Source: an uncultured Mollicutes bacterium (GTDB lineage Bacteria; Bacillota_I; Bacilli_A; Acholeplasmatales; Anaeroplasmataceae). From it: a stretch of 64,000 nucleotides of DNA. How positions within the stretch are numbered: the first letter of the stretch is position 1; each line of letters opens with the position of its first letter. A model generated the notes under the pieces. That model had not been told where the DNA came from and did no database searches. It saw only the letters and a list, made by a program, of their open reading frames with translations. Position numbers and translations under genes: made by a program. This document shows, piece by piece, positions 1-10,350 of the stretch. The DNA is taken from positions 62,001 through 126,000 of the forward strand of contig UQFG01000002.1 of the NCBI GenBank assembly GCA_900540175.1, read 5' to 3'.

Positions 1-2
1 TC

Positions 3-62
3 ATCTGTCCTTGGTGCAAACATCCGGCCAGTGATTTTGTACCGCTTAATCAAGATGAATAA
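3..62 (+). CDS. C-terminal end of a rubredoxin-like protein (partial)
   Basis: Only the last 19 codons lie in the window. They read ICPWCKHPASDFVPLNQDE and then TAA. The CPxC-type knuckle followed by P-x-S-x-F is the usual second iron-binding half of a rubredoxin domain, as found at the end of rubrerythrins and rubredoxin-tailed flavoproteins. The rest of the gene is upstream, so the full protein cannot be named. A hairpin terminator 50 bases downstream agrees with a gene end here. The assignment rests on one short motif and is moderate. Confidence 0.45.
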   Translation: MCPWCKHPASDFVPLNQDE

Positions 63-112
63 TCGTCTTTTTCAACTCTTTTAATTTTATCTTTGATTGT
101 TTCTAATTAGAT

Positions 113-156
113 TCCTTTGCCAGTATTTTATGATACGCAAAGGAGTTTTTTATTTT
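113..156 (+). terminator. Rho-independent terminator after the rubredoxin-like gene
   Basis: A perfect 8-bp stem TCCTTTGC (113-120) pairs with GCAAAGGA (137-144) around a 16-base loop, followed by GTTTTTTATTTT. It ends the transcript of the partial gene at the window edge. Confidence 0.75.
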
Positions 157-199
157 ATGATTCTGGTTTGCTGAAAGAATAAGAAAACTTGTTTAGTCA

Positions 200-228
200 T
201 TACATTTTATTGTGATATATGTTAAAAT
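200..228 (+). promoter_or_regulatory. Probable promoter of the 231-residue unknown gene
   Basis: TTACAT (200-205) and TAAAAT (223-228) are 17 bases apart, and the -10 box has an extended TGT before it. The box lies 44 bases upstream of the start codon at 273. Confidence 0.5.
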
Positions 229-272
229 AAATTATAAGGTAAATCTATTTTTTTGAATACGGAGGTTTTATC

Positions 273-968
273 ATGGCTATTTTTAAGCAGGATATGGTAG
301 AAATACTGATGAATGCGGGATGTCTTCATCGACTTGATTCTCCTTCTCTTTTTGTTACTTGTAACGGGGGTGAATTTGGTTTAATGTGGAAAGATGCCGA
401 GGCAACGATTGAGCAATTTTATGATTTTTTCCATATATTTAACGCCGATGTCGTGTATGATTCCGATCATCAAAGAGAAGCATGCTTTTTCGTGATGGCA
501 GATTATTTGACCTACATCCCTTACGGATCGTGCGGTTATGCTGCCTTCAAACAGATGCTTAAAGAAGTAAATCCCGAACTTTCTGTAGCAAAGTTTCGAT
601 ATGAATGGCTTAAAAAATGCGTGGGAAAGCCACTTTTAGAATTAAATGCTGGGCAACTCGAATACATTCGATATTTCTTTGAAAATTATGAGCAAAACTC
701 AGTAAACTACAAAATACCCGCCGATATTGCCAAACTGGTTTGTCGTTTTCATCATGAATGCGAGGCTAATTTCGGTCATTATAATTTTATCAATCAAATG
801 GATATCGGCAACATGACGGATGAGTTTTCAGAAAACTTGATTACTAGGCATCAACAATCCGCTTCCTTGGACGTCGATTTGTTTTTGAGGCAAGTTCCGT
901 CTTATGATAATTTAGGAAAAGAAGAGCTTGATTTTATTCGTAAATTTGCCGGTTTATCGGAAGGATAA
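273..968 (+). CDS. Uncharacterised 231-residue soluble protein
   Basis: I do not recognise the family. The start is supported by GGAGG eight bases upstream of ATG 273. The protein is soluble-looking, rich in aromatic and acidic residues, and has no signal peptide, membrane segment or clear catalytic motif. It has its own likely promoter and is followed by about 100 bases of non-coding DNA and then a decayed gene. That setting, beside a pseudogene and a Fic-fold gene, suggests an accessory patch rather than core genome, but this is inference. It could be a small immunity or regulatory protein; nothing in the sequence decides this. Confidence 0.6.
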   Translation: MAIFKQDMVEILMNAGCLHRLDSPSLFVTCNGGEFGLMWKDAEATIEQFYDFFHIFNADVVYDSDHQREACFFVMADYLTYIPYGSCGYAAFKQMLKEVNPELSVAKFRYEWLKKCVGKPLLELNAGQLEYIRYFFENYEQNSVNYKIPADIAKLVCRFHHECEANFGHYNFINQMDIGNMTDEFSENLITRHQQSASLDVDLFLRQVPSYDNLGKEELDFIRKFAGLSEG

Positions 969-1075
969 AAGTAAAATGAAATATCAGGTAATTGGGTGGA
1001 TAAAACGAAAAGTGTAATCATAGAAGAAATCAGGACAAAGGTTAGAAGAACATGAATTTTATTGTCTAGTTTTAA

Positions 1076-1510
1076 ATGACGATACATCAGTTAGGATCTT
1101 TCCCAACCTTATCACTTGATGATGATATTATGGCGTTTTTGTATCGTTCCAGGATTCAGTTTGATTTGAAGATAGAATCATGAAATGATTATGCAAAAAC
1201 AAAAAATACGTTAAAAAAACTTCAATATATGAAAAGAAACCAAGAAAACGATCAAGAAAACATACAAGTTATGGACAAAGAGGAAATCCTTCAAAAGTTG
1301 CCGAAAAATGTCAATCTGTTTACGGTAAATGAATAAACGCCGTGCGAAATCTTCCTGTTTGCTGCTTGTCAAACCAGACAAGAGGAGCAAGAGGAAACAT
1401 TCACAAACGCATTGATGCTTGCGTGGAAAACAGCAGCGTTTGTGAACCAAAATCTTCGGTCTCGGAGACACAATACTCTAAGTAATGGCGAAAAAGAGGC
1501 AACGATCTAA
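1076..1510 (+). pseudogene. Decayed gene with two in-frame stops
   Basis: One reading frame from ATG 1076 to TAA 1508-1510 (145 codons) is interrupted by TGA at 1181-1183 and TAA at 1334-1336. All three parts look protein-like, for example DDDIMAFLYRSRIQFDLK, DKEEILQKLPKNVNLFTVNE and TFTNALMLAWKTAAFVN. I see no ribosome site before it. The LAWKTA stretch recalls a pattern common in small phage tail-assembly proteins, but the likeness is weak and I do not assign a family. This fills most of the 620-base gap between the genes at 273 and 1591. Confidence 0.5.
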
Positions 1511-1530
1511 TCGAAAGGTGCGACAGAAAT

Positions 1531-1590
1531 GTGAAACAAAATGTCAATTATTTCGTTGAAATTGTTTCACATATATGGTAAAATAAAGAC
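1531..1590 (+). promoter_or_regulatory. Promoter with 9-bp inverted repeat; leaderless start of the Fic-fold gene
   Basis: TTGAAA (1556-1561) and TAAAAT (1579-1584) are 17 bases apart, only six bases before ATG 1591. Transcription would start at about the start codon, and no Shine-Dalgarno sequence is present, so the mRNA looks leaderless. The perfect inverted repeat GTGAAACAA (1531-1539) and TTGTTTCAC (1562-1570) brackets the -35 box with centres about three helical turns apart, as expected for an operator. Confidence 0.6.
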
Positions 1591-2526
1591 ATGGAAAACA
1601 ATATACTGACTACAATGGAATTACTCGCACAAAAGAATGAACTGGAAAGCCGTCTTAAAACCCTACTATGGGGAACGATCGAGGAACGCAAGAACAGCGA
1701 CAAACGCTATATTTATCTGCATAAGCGGGAAAACGGTGTTCGGTATACCGTTTATGTAGGCGAATACGACGACATGCTGAAAAGCAGAATACTTGCGGAT
1801 AACCTTGAGGCAAAGGCGCTGAAAAAACAACTTCGCGCTATCAAGGCGGACCTGAAAAAAGTAGGTTATTCGAGTGGCGAACTGAGCGAAAAGGTAAAAC
1901 TGAATATAGACTTTGCCAAGCGCAATATGGTCGATACGATTTATAAGCAGGCATTGTTGGAAGGTGTGGCGGTTACGTTTTTGGATACCGAAACCATCAT
2001 TGAGGGTGGAAAAATCAATAATGTATCGGCTGATGACGTGCAAAAAATCAACAATCTGAAGCACGCATGGCAACTTATATTGGACGAAGGCGTAATAACC
2101 TTAAAATCGGATTATGACTTGCTTTGCCTGATTAATCGGCTTGTGGAGGAAGGCTTTTATTATAATGCGGGTCAACTGCGCAGTGTACCTGTGTCGATCA
2201 GCGGAACGAAATGGAAATCCGAACTGCCGATAGAAAGCCAAGTGAAAGAGCGACTCGCGGAAATAATGGACGTAGATACAGATGTTTATACGAAAGCGAT
2301 TCAAGCGCTTCTGTTCGTCACGAAGAAACAACTATTTATCGACGGCAATAAACGTACGTCGGTGATTTTTGCGAACCATATCCTCATATCGCACGGAGCG
2401 GGACTGATAGCAGTGCCAGAGGAAAAGGGGGCCGAATATGAGAAACTGCTCATCGAATACTACGAAACGGATCAATCGGAGGAGATAGCCACGTTTTTAC
2501 GTGACGAATGTCTGACCAAACTTTGA
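1591..2526 (+). CDS. Fic/Doc-fold protein lacking the catalytic histidine
   Basis: Fic proteins usually transfer AMP or another phosphate-containing group to a target side chain using the motif HxFx(D/E)GN(G/K)R. Here the C-terminal part reads QLFIDGNKRTSVIFAN at residues 247-262: the anion-binding loop DGNK and Arg255 are present, but the first position is Gln247 instead of His. The N-terminal 100 residues are highly charged and probably helical. The 311-residue length suits a Fic domain with an N-terminal extension. The gene has its own unusual promoter and no obvious antitoxin partner next to it. Codon use is richer in GC third positions than nearby accessory DNA, hinting at transfer. It may be an inactive or altered-chemistry Fic subfamily; the fold call is fairly secure, the activity is not. 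Confidence 0.75.
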   Translation: MENNILTTMELLAQKNELESRLKTLLWGTIEERKNSDKRYIYLHKRENGVRYTVYVGEYDDMLKSRILADNLEAKALKKQLRAIKADLKKVGYSSGELSEKVKLNIDFAKRNMVDTIYKQALLEGVAVTFLDTETIIEGGKINNVSADDVQKINNLKHAWQLILDEGVITLKSDYDLLCLINRLVEEGFYYNAGQLRSVPVSISGTKWKSELPIESQVKERLAEIMDVDTDVYTKAIQALLFVTKKQLFIDGNKRTSVIFANHILISHGAGLIAVPEEKGAEYEKLLIEYYETDQSEEIATFLRDECLTKL

Positions 2527-2839
2527 AGCAAAAATAAACTCAAGCAATCGCTTTTGGCAGTTGAATGGTATCCTTCAATCGTTATGAATGCAGAACAAAC
2601 AATCAGCTTGCAATGGTTATAAAAATAAAACTGAATAGAAAAAGTGAAAGTAGTCGGGTATTACACTCGGCTATTTTTATCGTGGACAGATTCAAGTAAC
2701 AAACTCAAAAAAAATAGTTAAGGTTAAACTGCTATATAAGCAAACTGGGGTGCATGATCGGAAGACATCCATTCAAACGAAAGTAGATACTCTAATTCCT
2801 GTCATTTAGACTTTTCTTCCTTTCCTTCATCCTTTTCCT
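2527..2839. other. Intergenic stretch between Fic-fold gene and ABC exporter
   Basis: Apart from one terminator, little is visible. A short open stretch around 2536-2622 encodes about 27 residues without a start codon and may be gene debris. The rest is AT-rich with no further hairpin that I would call. Confidence 0.4.
2651..2680 (+). terminator. Rho-independent terminator after the Fic-fold gene
   Basis: TAGTCGGGT (2651-2659) pairs with ACTCGGCTA (2665-2673) through nine pairs including two G-U, with a five-base loop, followed by TTTTT. Confidence 0.65.
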
Positions 2840-2868
2840 TTGTAAAAATTGTCAGATTGTAGTATAAT
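2840..2868 (+). promoter_or_regulatory. SigA-type promoter of the ABC exporter
   Basis: TTGTAA (2840-2845) and TATAAT (2863-2868) are 17 bases apart. Transcription would begin near 2875, after an upstream in-frame ATG at 2849, so the coding start must be the later ATG at 2897. Confidence 0.75.
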
Positions 2869-2896
2869 GGTAACAAATTGCAAGGAGGGAGAAGAA

Positions 2897-4609
2897 ATGT
2901 TTAAACGCTTTGTTCGTTATTATAAACCATATAAAAAAATCTTTTTTTTGGATATGACGGCTGCTTTATTGATTGCGTTGATCGGGCTTTTATATCCAAT
3001 ATTAACCAATAAAATCTTAAAAGAATACATTCCAAACCAACAATTGGCTTATATTGTGGGATTCGGAATTGCGTTGTTTGCTTGTTATTTTATCCGAATG
3101 GGACTTCGTTATTTTGTGCAGTATTATGGGCATGTGATGGGGGTTCATATGCAAGCGGATATGCGACGGGATATGTTCAACAAATTGGAAAAATTGCCGT
3201 TTTCTTATTATGATGAACACGAAACGGGAAAAATCATGAGTCGGATGACCAACGATTTGATGCAGGTGTCGGAATTGGCTCATCACGGTCCGGAAAATTT
3301 GTTTATTTGCGGAATGACGGTCGTTTTGTCGTTTGTTTATTTGATGACCATTAATTGGCTGTTGACTTTGATTATTTTTGCCTGTGTGCCTCTTTTGGTT
3401 GTTATCTCGCTTGTTATGAGAAAAAGAATGAATCAGGCATTTATGGAAACCAGAAAATCGGTTGCACAGATCAATGGTGCTTTGGAGTCTTCGATTACGG
3501 GAATCAGAGTAACCAAGGCTTTTACCAACGATCAAGAAGAATTACGTAAATTTGAAATCGGAAATAAAAAGTTTGTTCAATCCAGAAGCAAGGCTTATAA
3601 GGCGATGGGACAGTTTGGTGCTTCCACGGCTTTTATTACGGACTTATTCAATGTAATTGTTTTGATTGCCGGTGCTCTTTTTGTTTATTCCGGCGATTTG
3701 GATGCGGCCGATCTAACGACTTTTATGATCTCCATCAATTTGTTTATTACACCGCTTACGACCTTGATTAATTTTGTCGAACAGTACCAAGAAGGTGTAA
3801 CGGGCTTCAAACGCTTTTTGGAAATCATCGATGAAAAAGAAGAAGAACAAGCACCCGATGCCATTTCGGTTGATCGTTTAGAAGGAAATATTTCTTTTAA
3901 AGAAGTTTGTTTTGATTATGAAACAACCAAGGGTGTTTTGCATGATGTTTCTTTTGATATCCAAAAAGGAAAGACGATCGCGCTTGTCGGACCGTCTGGC
4001 GGTGGTAAGACGACGATCTGTCACTTACTCCCACATTTTTATCAGACAAGTTCCGGTGTGATTGAAATCGACGGATACAATATCGACCACTTGACGTTTG
4101 ACTCCTTACGACGAAATATCGGAATCGTCCAGCAAGATGTTTTCTTGTTTAACGGTACGGTAATGGAAAATATTCGTTACGGAAATTTAGGCGCTACGGA
4201 TGATGAAGTTTATGAAGCGGCCAAAAAAGCCAATATCCATGAAGCGATTTTAAATTTGGAACACGGCTACGATACCCAAATCGGCGAACGGGGAATCAAA
4301 CTTTCCGGCGGTCAAAAACAACGGTTGTCTATTGCCAGAGTTTTTTTGAAAAACCCCAGTATTTTGATTTTGGATGAAGCGACCAGCGCTTTAGATAATG
4401 CGACGGAAGCCTATATCCAAGCGGCCTTGGATGAACTGGCCAAAGGAAGAACGACTTTGGTTGTTGCACACCGGTTATCGACCATTCAGCATGCGGATGA
4501 AATTTTTGTGGTAACAGACGGCAAGGTATTGGAACACGGCACGCACGATCAATTGTTGCTGCAAAACGGGGAGTATGCCAAATTGTATCGTTTTCAGTTT
4601 CAACGCTAA
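2897..4609 (+). CDS. ABC exporter half-transporter (permease-ATPase fusion)
   Basis: A 570-residue type IV ABC exporter half-molecule that would dimerise and use ATP to pump an unknown substrate out through the membrane. Residues 1-310 carry about six membrane helices. The nucleotide-binding domain follows, with Walker A GPSGGGKT near residue 365, signature LSGGQKQR, Walker B ILILDEATSALD and the switch histidine in VVAHRLST. Start 2897 is chosen because AAGGAGGG precedes it and the promoter excludes the earlier ATG. It heads a likely operon with a small membrane protein. It resembles lipid or multidrug exporters of the BmrA/MsbA type; the substrate cannot be read from sequence. Confidence 0.9.
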   Translation: MFKRFVRYYKPYKKIFFLDMTAALLIALIGLLYPILTNKILKEYIPNQQLAYIVGFGIALFACYFIRMGLRYFVQYYGHVMGVHMQADMRRDMFNKLEKLPFSYYDEHETGKIMSRMTNDLMQVSELAHHGPENLFICGMTVVLSFVYLMTINWLLTLIIFACVPLLVVISLVMRKRMNQAFMETRKSVAQINGALESSITGIRVTKAFTNDQEELRKFEIGNKKFVQSRSKAYKAMGQFGASTAFITDLFNVIVLIAGALFVYSGDLDAADLTTFMISINLFITPLTTLINFVEQYQEGVTGFKRFLEIIDEKEEEQAPDAISVDRLEGNISFKEVCFDYETTKGVLHDVSFDIQKGKTIALVGPSGGGKTTICHLLPHFYQTSSGVIEIDGYNIDHLTFDSLRRNIGIVQQDVFLFNGTVMENIRYGNLGATDDEVYEAAKKANIHEAILNLEHGYDTQIGERGIKLSGGQKQRLSIARVFLKNPSILILDEATSALDNATEAYIQAALDELAKGRTTLVVAHRLSTIQHADEIFVVTDGKVLEHGTHDQLLLQNGEYAKLYRFQFQR

Positions 4610-4628
4610 GTGAAAGGAAGAATCGATA

Positions 4629-4940
4629 ATGACGATTGCTGAAAATTTATTGGTCATCAGCCCATATGCGTATAATATCTTGGTAAGTTGTATTGTCTAC
4701 ATGATCTGGGGGTATCAAAAAACCAAATTAACGATTCGGAATTATTTGAAAGGATGCCTATGTTTAGTACCGTCTTTCATCTTATCTTGGGTCGCTATTT
4801 ATGTCGTACCCTATGAAAAACAGGATGCCCTTTTGCCGATCGTGGTTTCGTTTTTTATCCCCCTTCTTTATTCTTTGTTGTTATTGTGGGGACTTTATGA
4901 TGCCTCCAAACGAAGTGATAAAAAGAATGAAAAAGAATAA
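4629..4940 (+). CDS. Small three-helix membrane protein
   Basis: A 103-residue protein of unknown family with three hydrophobic segments, roughly residues 12-29, 43-61 and 71-91, and a charged lysine/glutamate tail. AAGGAAG lies about eight bases before the ATG. It is 20 bases after the ABC exporter and 40 before the rRNA methyltransferase, so it is probably co-transcribed with both. It could be an accessory subunit of the exporter, but that rests only on position. Confidence 0.65.
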   Translation: MTIAENLLVISPYAYNILVSCIVYMIWGYQKTKLTIRNYLKGCLCLVPSFILSWVAIYVVPYEKQDALLPIVVSFFIPLLYSLLLLWGLYDASKRSDKKNEKE

Positions 4941-4980
4941 AGGTATGTTGTAAATTTTCATCGGAAAGGAGAGGATTCTT

Positions 4981-6147
4981 ATGTTTACGGTTGGATTAAA
5001 CAAAGGCGAAGAAAAGGATGTTTTGGCCGGATTTCCTTGGATTTACAACAATGAAGTTGCCTTTTTTGAAGGAACGATTGAAAACGGTCAGATCGTAAAA
5101 GTGGTTTCTTTTGATCAAGCGTTTGTTTGTTATGGCATGATTAATTTGGATTCCAAAATCATGATTCGCGTTCTATCCTTATCGGAAGAAGTACCGGATG
5201 AATCGTTTTTTAAAAAGCGAATGCAAATGGCCATCGACCATCGCCGAAACTTGGGTTGGTTGGGATGCTGCCGTTTGATATTTGCCGAAGCCGACGGACT
5301 GCCCGGTTTGATTGTGGATCAATACGGGGATTGTTTGGTTATGCAGGTTTTATGTTTGGGGATGGAGAAAATCAAACCCCAGTTGGTTTCGTTGTTGGTG
5401 GAATTGCTGCATCCGAAAAGCATTTACGAACGAAGTGATGCGCCGATCCGTTTAAAAGAAGGCTTGGATTTGAGAAAAGGATTTTTATACGGAACATCTC
5501 CGACCCAAATCGAGGTGACGGAAAACGGTATTTTACTCAGGATCGATATTGAAAACGGGCAAAAAACGGGTTATTTTTTAGATCAAAAGAAAAACCGTAT
5601 GGAATTGCAATACTATGTGAAGGATAAAGTGGTCTTGGATTGTTTTTCGCATACCGGCGGCTTTGCATTACATGCCGCTTTATATGGTGCCAAACAAGTC
5701 GATGCCTGCGATATTTCGCAAAAAGCCGTTGAGGATATTCTTTATCATGCCAAATTGAACCATTTTGATCAAATTCATGCGATTTGTACCGATGTTTTCG
5801 ATTATTTAAGGCAAGAGACGATTAAAGATCGGTATGATGTCATCATTTTGGATCCACCGGCTTTTACCAAATCCAAAGATACGGTGAAGAATGCTTATCG
5901 CGGATACAAGGAAATCAATTTACAGGCGCTTAAAAATTTGAAAAAGGGCGGGTACTTATTTACGTTTTCCTGTTCTTATCATATGACACCGACGTTGTTT
6001 ATGGATATGATCAATAAGGCATCGATTGACAGCCGTCGTCGCGTTCAAATGGTGGATTTTAAAATCCAAGCGGCCGATCATCCTGTTTTATTGGAAGGTC
6101 AGGAACAACTGTATTTAAAATGTATGATTTTAAGAGTTTTGGACTAG
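4981..6147 (+). CDS. rlmI: 23S rRNA m5C methyltransferase, RlmI-like
   Basis: A class I SAM-dependent RNA methyltransferase predicted to methylate a cytosine at C5 in 23S rRNA (C1962 in E. coli numbering). The N-terminal 70 residues look like the PUA-type RNA-binding domain. The SAM-binding motif I is VLDCFSHTGGFALHAA around residue 218, motif IV is DPPAF from Asp291, and the catalytic cysteine is Cys331 in FSCSYHM. The 388-residue length fits the family. AAAGGAGAGG precedes the start. Paralogous m5C or m2G enzymes with the same layout exist, so the target base is inferred. Confidence 0.85.
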   Translation: MFTVGLNKGEEKDVLAGFPWIYNNEVAFFEGTIENGQIVKVVSFDQAFVCYGMINLDSKIMIRVLSLSEEVPDESFFKKRMQMAIDHRRNLGWLGCCRLIFAEADGLPGLIVDQYGDCLVMQVLCLGMEKIKPQLVSLLVELLHPKSIYERSDAPIRLKEGLDLRKGFLYGTSPTQIEVTENGILLRIDIENGQKTGYFLDQKKNRMELQYYVKDKVVLDCFSHTGGFALHAALYGAKQVDACDISQKAVEDILYHAKLNHFDQIHAICTDVFDYLRQETIKDRYDVIILDPPAFTKSKDTVKNAYRGYKEINLQALKNLKKGGYLFTFSCSYHMTPTLFMDMINKASIDSRRRVQMVDFKIQAADHPVLLEGQEQLYLKCMILRVLD

Positions 6148-6153
6148 GAGGAA

Positions 6154-7371
6154 ATGATGATGGAAGAAAATGTTTGGGCGCTTCATCGTAAAAGTATTTT
6201 GGCGCAAATGCAAGATCAATCGGTTTTGGTTGTTTTTTCACAACAAAAATCGGAAACGAAAATGGATGTGGATCGCAATTATTATTATTTGAGCGGAAAT
6301 TTTGAATATGACAATATCGTTTTACTGGCAAAAATCGACCGACAAGAACAAGAGGTTATGTTTATTCATCCTTATGACGAACAGAAGGCCAAATGGGTCG
6401 GTGCCCCGCTTTCCAAAGCGGACATTAACCGGCAAAACGGAATAAAGACGATTTATTATTTAAATGAATTTGAAGATTATTTGCAGGGTTTGTTGCAAAA
6501 AGCGCCGCTTCTTTATCTGGATTTAAAAGAGGTAAACAACCCGCTTTCTTATGAAATGGATTTTGCCAAAAAACAAAAAGCGGCTTATCCTACCTTGATG
6601 ATTATGGACGCTTCTTGCTTTTTTAAGAAAAGTCGGACGATCAAACATCCGTTTGAAATCGAGGAAATGAAAAAAGCCATCGATATCACCAAAGAAGGAA
6701 TTCACGCGTTGTTGCGTCAGATGAAACCGATGAAAGAATATCAGTTGGAGTCGTATTTTGACCAGGCCATCAAATATCACGGAGCAACCGGTTATGCTTT
6801 TCCAACAATTGCCGCCAGTGGAAAAAACGCCTGTTGTCTGCATTATACGGAAAACAACTGCGATGCGAAAGACGGCGATTTGATTTTGTTTGATTTGGGG
6901 GCATCCTATCATCTGTATTGTGCCGATATTTCCAGAACATTTCCGGTAAACGGCCGTTTTACCGCACGACAGAAACAGTTATACAACATCGTTTTGGAAG
7001 GGCAAAACGTGGTGATGAAGGCGGCTGGTATCGGAAAGACAACCAAAGAACTGAATCAAATTTTAATGGATTACTATGCAGTGGCATTAAAAGAGATCGG
7101 TTTGATTCAGCATCCTGAAGAAGTGAAGAAGTATTATTTTCACGGTGTATCGCATCATATCGGCTTGGACTGTCACGATTGGTGTTTGTACACGCCTTTG
7201 GAAGAAGGATCGGTCATTTCCTGTGAACCTGGTCTTTACATTGAAGAAGAAGGCATCGGGATTCGGATCGAAGATGATCTTTTGATTACCAAAGACGGAT
7301 GTATCAATTTGAGTGCGGATATACTAAAAACGGTTGAAGAAATCGAAGATTTTATGAAAGGTGGAAACTAA
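6154..7371 (+). CDS. pepP: Xaa-Pro aminopeptidase (M24B metallopeptidase)
   Basis: This enzyme removes N-terminal residues that precede proline in the cytoplasm. The N-terminal 170 residues form the creatinase-like non-catalytic domain. The C-terminal pita-bread domain has the full metal set: Asp247 and Asp258 in DLGASYHLYCADISRTF, His334 in HGVSHHIG, Glu in EPGLYIEEEG and Glu in GIRIEDDLL. Length 405 is normal. It begins six bases after rlmI with AGGAGG upstream and is followed almost directly by a second aminopeptidase, so the two form a peptide-degradation pair within the operon. Confidence 0.92.
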   Translation: MMMEENVWALHRKSILAQMQDQSVLVVFSQQKSETKMDVDRNYYYLSGNFEYDNIVLLAKIDRQEQEVMFIHPYDEQKAKWVGAPLSKADINRQNGIKTIYYLNEFEDYLQGLLQKAPLLYLDLKEVNNPLSYEMDFAKKQKAAYPTLMIMDASCFFKKSRTIKHPFEIEEMKKAIDITKEGIHALLRQMKPMKEYQLESYFDQAIKYHGATGYAFPTIAASGKNACCLHYTENNCDAKDGDLILFDLGASYHLYCADISRTFPVNGRFTARQKQLYNIVLEGQNVVMKAAGIGKTTKELNQILMDYYAVALKEIGLIQHPEEVKKYYFHGVSHHIGLDCHDWCLYTPLEEGSVISCEPGLYIEEEGIGIRIEDDLLITKDGCINLSADILKTVEEIEDFMKGGN

Positions 7372-7372
7372 A

Positions 7373-8602
7373 ATGAAAAAATCAATTTTAAAAGAATATG
7401 CCAAACTGATCGTCAAAGTCGGTGCCAATGTTCAAAAAGGACAGGACGTGATCATTCAGGCTTCGGTCGAAGAAGCGTATTTTGTTCCTTATGTTGTTGA
7501 GGCGGCTTATAAAGCCAAAGCAAAATACGTATCGGTGGATTGGAGCAGTACGGAATTAACCAAATTGAATTATAAGTACGCATCCACGAAAACCTTAAGT
7601 CATCTGCCGGAGTGGAAAGTGGAAAAAATGGAATACATTGCCCAAACGTTACCGGCTCATATTTATTTGGTATCGGACGATCCGGACGGACTTGCCGGTA
7701 TTGATCAAAAGAAAATGCTGGATGTCCAACAAGCCATCGGTCCCATTCGGATGAAATACCGGGAACGGATGGACAATCGGTATCAGTGGGTGATTGCCGG
7801 TATTCCGGGCGAAAAATGGGCAAAGAAAATATTTCCCGATTGCAGTAGCAAAAAGGCTGTCGAATTGTTGTGGGATGCAATCTTGAAAGTAACCAGAGCG
7901 TACGGCGACAGCGTGGAAAACTGGCACAAACACAATGAAAATTTAGCCGCTAAAGCAACGCTTTTAAACGATTTACGCATCAAGAAACTGACGTATCGTT
8001 CTGCAAACGGAACGGATTTTACAGTGGAATTGAAAGAAAGTGCTTTGTTCTGTGCCGGCGGTGCGTATACTTTAAACGGCGTTTATTATAACCCCAATAT
8101 GCCTACGGAAGAATGTTTTACTTCTCCAGATAAATATTCGGCCAACGGTGTTGTCATGGCAACCAAGCCGTTGTCGGTTCGAGGTGTTTTGGTCGACCAT
8201 TTCGGTTTTCGTTTCGAACAGGGAAAAATCACAGAAGTTCTTTGTGAGAATGCCGAACATAAAGAAGTGTTGGAACATTTGATCGCAACCGACGAAGGGG
8301 CTAAAATGTTGGGAGAAGTGGCGCTTGTTCCGTTTGATTCGCCCGTAAATCAAACCGGACTACTGTTTTACAACACCCTTTACGATGAGAATGCTTGTTG
8401 CCATTTGGCGATCGGCAGAGCGTTTAACGAATGCATCAGAGGGTATGAACAGATGAGTGAGGAAGAAATCAAAAAAGAGGATTTAAATACGTCGATGATT
8501 CATGTGGATTTCATGATCGGAAGTTCGGACTTATCCATCGTCGCAACAACCTACGATCAAAAAGAAGTGACGATCTTCAAAGACGGTACGTGGGCGATTT
8601 AG
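7373..8602 (+). CDS. M29-family aminopeptidase (AmpS/aminopeptidase T type)
   Basis: A 409-residue metalloexopeptidase of the M29 family, which trims N-terminal amino acids from peptides using a two-metal site. The opening with LKEYAKLIVKVGANVQKGQD, a central GGAYTLNGVYYNPNMPTEE-type segment and the later HLAIGRAFNE and HVDFMIGSSDL segments are typical of the family. ATG 7373 is preferred over GTG 7361 because AAAGGTGG sits eight bases before it. It starts two bases after pepP ends, indicating translational coupling. It is followed by the pyrG promoter, so it probably ends the operon. Confidence 0.88.
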   Translation: MKKSILKEYAKLIVKVGANVQKGQDVIIQASVEEAYFVPYVVEAAYKAKAKYVSVDWSSTELTKLNYKYASTKTLSHLPEWKVEKMEYIAQTLPAHIYLVSDDPDGLAGIDQKKMLDVQQAIGPIRMKYRERMDNRYQWVIAGIPGEKWAKKIFPDCSSKKAVELLWDAILKVTRAYGDSVENWHKHNENLAAKATLLNDLRIKKLTYRSANGTDFTVELKESALFCAGGAYTLNGVYYNPNMPTEECFTSPDKYSANGVVMATKPLSVRGVLVDHFGFRFEQGKITEVLCENAEHKEVLEHLIATDEGAKMLGEVALVPFDSPVNQTGLLFYNTLYDENACCHLAIGRAFNECIRGYEQMSEEEIKKEDLNTSMIHVDFMIGSSDLSIVATTYDQKEVTIFKDGTWAI

Positions 8603-8623
8603 TCGATAAATTTTATTTTTGGA

Positions 8624-8652
8624 TTGAAAAACAAACCTCTTTATAATATAAT
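8624..8652 (+). promoter_or_regulatory. pyrG promoter with GGGC transcription start
   Basis: TTGAAA (8624-8629) and TATAAT (8647-8652) are exactly 17 bases apart. The expected start point, seven bases after the -10 box, is G8659, giving a transcript beginning GGGC. In B. subtilis a GGGC start on pyrG is what permits CTP-sensitive repeated addition of G. Confidence 0.85.
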
Positions 8653-8658
8653 CTATGA

Positions 8659-10334
<1,676 letters not shown>

Positions 10335-10350
10335 AAACGGAGATTTCAGT

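Noticed and set aside
1211-1471. 86-codon minus-strand frame
   Set aside because: It is antisense to the pseudogene, whose plus-strand text is far more protein-like.
2849-2896. Upstream ATG start for the ABC exporter
   Set aside because: It lies before the transcription start predicted by the TTGTAA/TATAAT promoter and lacks a ribosome site.
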